DNA from: JBBQXK01 sp038251625
Lineage (GTDB): Bacteria; Pseudomonadota; Alphaproteobacteria; Rhodobacterales; Rhodobacteraceae
Length of the DNA: 32,490 nt
Assembly (NCBI GenBank): GCA_038251625.1
Contig: JBBSBE010000037.1
Span: forward strand, 1 to 32,490
Direction: 5' to 3'
This document shows, piece by piece, positions 31,895 through 32,490 of the stretch. The translations under genes were made by a program, and so were the position numbers. How positions within the stretch are numbered: position 1 is the stretch's first letter; every line of letters starts with the position of its first letter. The notes below the pieces were generated by a model, which searched no databases, was not told where the DNA came from, and saw nothing but the letters and a program-made list of their open reading frames with translations.

Positions 31895-32490
31895 GCTGCC
31901 AGCAAAAGCCGTTTCAATCCGTGAAAGTGGTACAGATCGGCATAGACCGGTGCTTCGGCCAGCCGCAAACGTGGAAAGCGGGCAAAAAGCGCGGGTAGCG
32001 CGATCTGCAACTCCAATCGCGCGAGCGGTGCACCGACGCAAAAGTGAAGGCCCGCGCCAAAGGCAAGATGCGGCCGTACGGGTCGCATCGGATCGAACAC
32101 GGACGCATCGTCCCACTGGGCGGGATCCCGGCCTGCGGCAGCCAGCAGCAGGCCAACCTCGCTGCCAGCGGGGATCACTTGCCCCATCACCTCTACGTCG
32201 GCGTAAGCATGGCGGGTGAAAAGATGCAGCGGCGGGTCGTAGCGCAGCACCTCCTCCACAGTCGCCTCTACCCGGTCCGGGGCAAGCATCCCGATACCGT
32301 GGGCGCTCTCCAACAGCACCTTCACCCCGTTTCCGATGGTGTGTACCGTCGCCTCATGGCCCGCGTTCAGCAACAAGATGCAGGTCGAAATCATCTCGTC
32401 CGTCGTCAGCCGCTCACCCTCAGCTTCCGCCGAAATCAGGTGGGTGATCAGGTCGTCGGCAGGCATGGTGCGACGTTGCGCAATATGGTC
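31891..32490 (-). CDS. Cytochrome P450, C-terminal part (runs off the window)
   Basis: The last 199 residues of a bacterial class I P450; the 5' part lies beyond 32490, and the frame is open to the edge (DHIAQRRT upstream of the first internal Met). Visible are the I-helix oxygen-activation motif LLNAGHEATVHTIG, the K-helix ExxR in EEVLRYDPP, and the heme-ligand loop HLAFGAGLHFCVGAPLARLEL with the axial Cys. Family members hydroxylate small molecules with electrons from a ferredoxin; the substrate is unknown. The TAG stop overlaps the DUF427 stop at CTAG. Confidence 0.93.
   Translation of the reverse strand, partial: DHIAQRRTMPADDLITHLISAEAEGERLTTDEMISTCILLLNAGHEATVHTIGNGVKVLLESAHGIGMLAPDRVEATVEEVLRYDPPLHLFTRHAYADVEVMGQVIPAGSEVGLLLAAAGRDPAQWDDASVFDPMRPVRPHLAFGAGLHFCVGAPLARLELQIALPALFARFPRLRLAEAPVYADLYHFHGLKRLLLAA

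Noticed and set aside
1..32490. CRISPR arrays, insertion sequences, phage genes or toxin-antitoxin modules
   Set aside because: Read through for regular repeats, transposase or integrase motifs and small paired genes; none were found. The RHH protein at 21100 has no toxin-like partner.

Overview
The window looks like chromosome from a GC-rich alphaproteobacterium of the Rhodobacteraceae (Rhodobacter/Roseobacter group). The evidence is a circularly permuted two-piece tmRNA gene, an alphaproteobacterial-type SspB adaptor, the trgA-trgB-cysK tellurite-resistance cluster known from Rhodobacter sphaeroides, an aerobic cobaltochelatase pair (CobS/CobT), and small Rhodobacteraceae-type proteins such as DUF4169. 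There is no phage, transposase, CRISPR array or plasmid backbone. It reads as core chromosome with two broken genes.

Layout. 1-10.5 kb: a tRNA-Ser(GGA), then a tightly packed minus-strand run. In transcription order this is a class V aminotransferase-like enzyme, DNA photolyase, a cyclopropane-fatty-acid-synthase-like methyltransferase, TrgA, TrgB (GGCT-NUDIX fusion), cysteine synthase, a large MscS channel and an AlaX editing protein. Several of these overlap by ATGA, which suggests one stress-response transcription unit covering light and oxidative damage, membrane lipid modification, tellurite/cysteine metabolism and turgor. 10.5-14.4 kb: an orphan polyamine-type solute-binding protein, whose divergent promoter region carries a perfect 13-bp inverted repeat; a methyltransferase/TVP38 pair; and a divergent LysR regulator with a candidate autoregulatory box. 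14.4-14.8 kb: the permuted ssrA gene, which encodes the tag ANDNNAPVALAA. 14.8-16.8 kb: three exported proteins of unknown role, one with a von Willebrand A domain. 16.9-19 kb: a chromate pair (rhodanese-ChrB and ChrA). 19-21.3 kb: SspB, FumC, DUF4169 and a ribbon-helix-helix protein. 21.3-24.5 kb: a frameshifted VTT membrane protein, an SDR enzyme, a Crp-like regulator and Tgt. 24.6-29.7 kb: CobS and CobT, separated by a nonsense-mutated racemase gene, two small exported proteins and an FMN reductase. 29.7 kb to the end: an M24 aminopeptidase P, a DUF427 protein and the C-terminal part of a cytochrome P450 that runs off the window.

Functional links: the tmRNA and SspB are two halves of the same ribosome-rescue/ClpXP degradation route and lie 4.2 kb apart. 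CobS and CobT are two of the three subunits of aerobic cobaltochelatase. TrgA, TrgB and CysK are an established tellurite-resistance set. The most interesting points are the ssrA gene and its tag, the stress-gene run, the CFA-like enzyme with replaced active-site residues, the 13-bp inverted repeat, and three convergent gene ends that all fall on the tetranucleotide CTAG. All assignments come from reading the sequence and from knowledge of the families; no database search was run.
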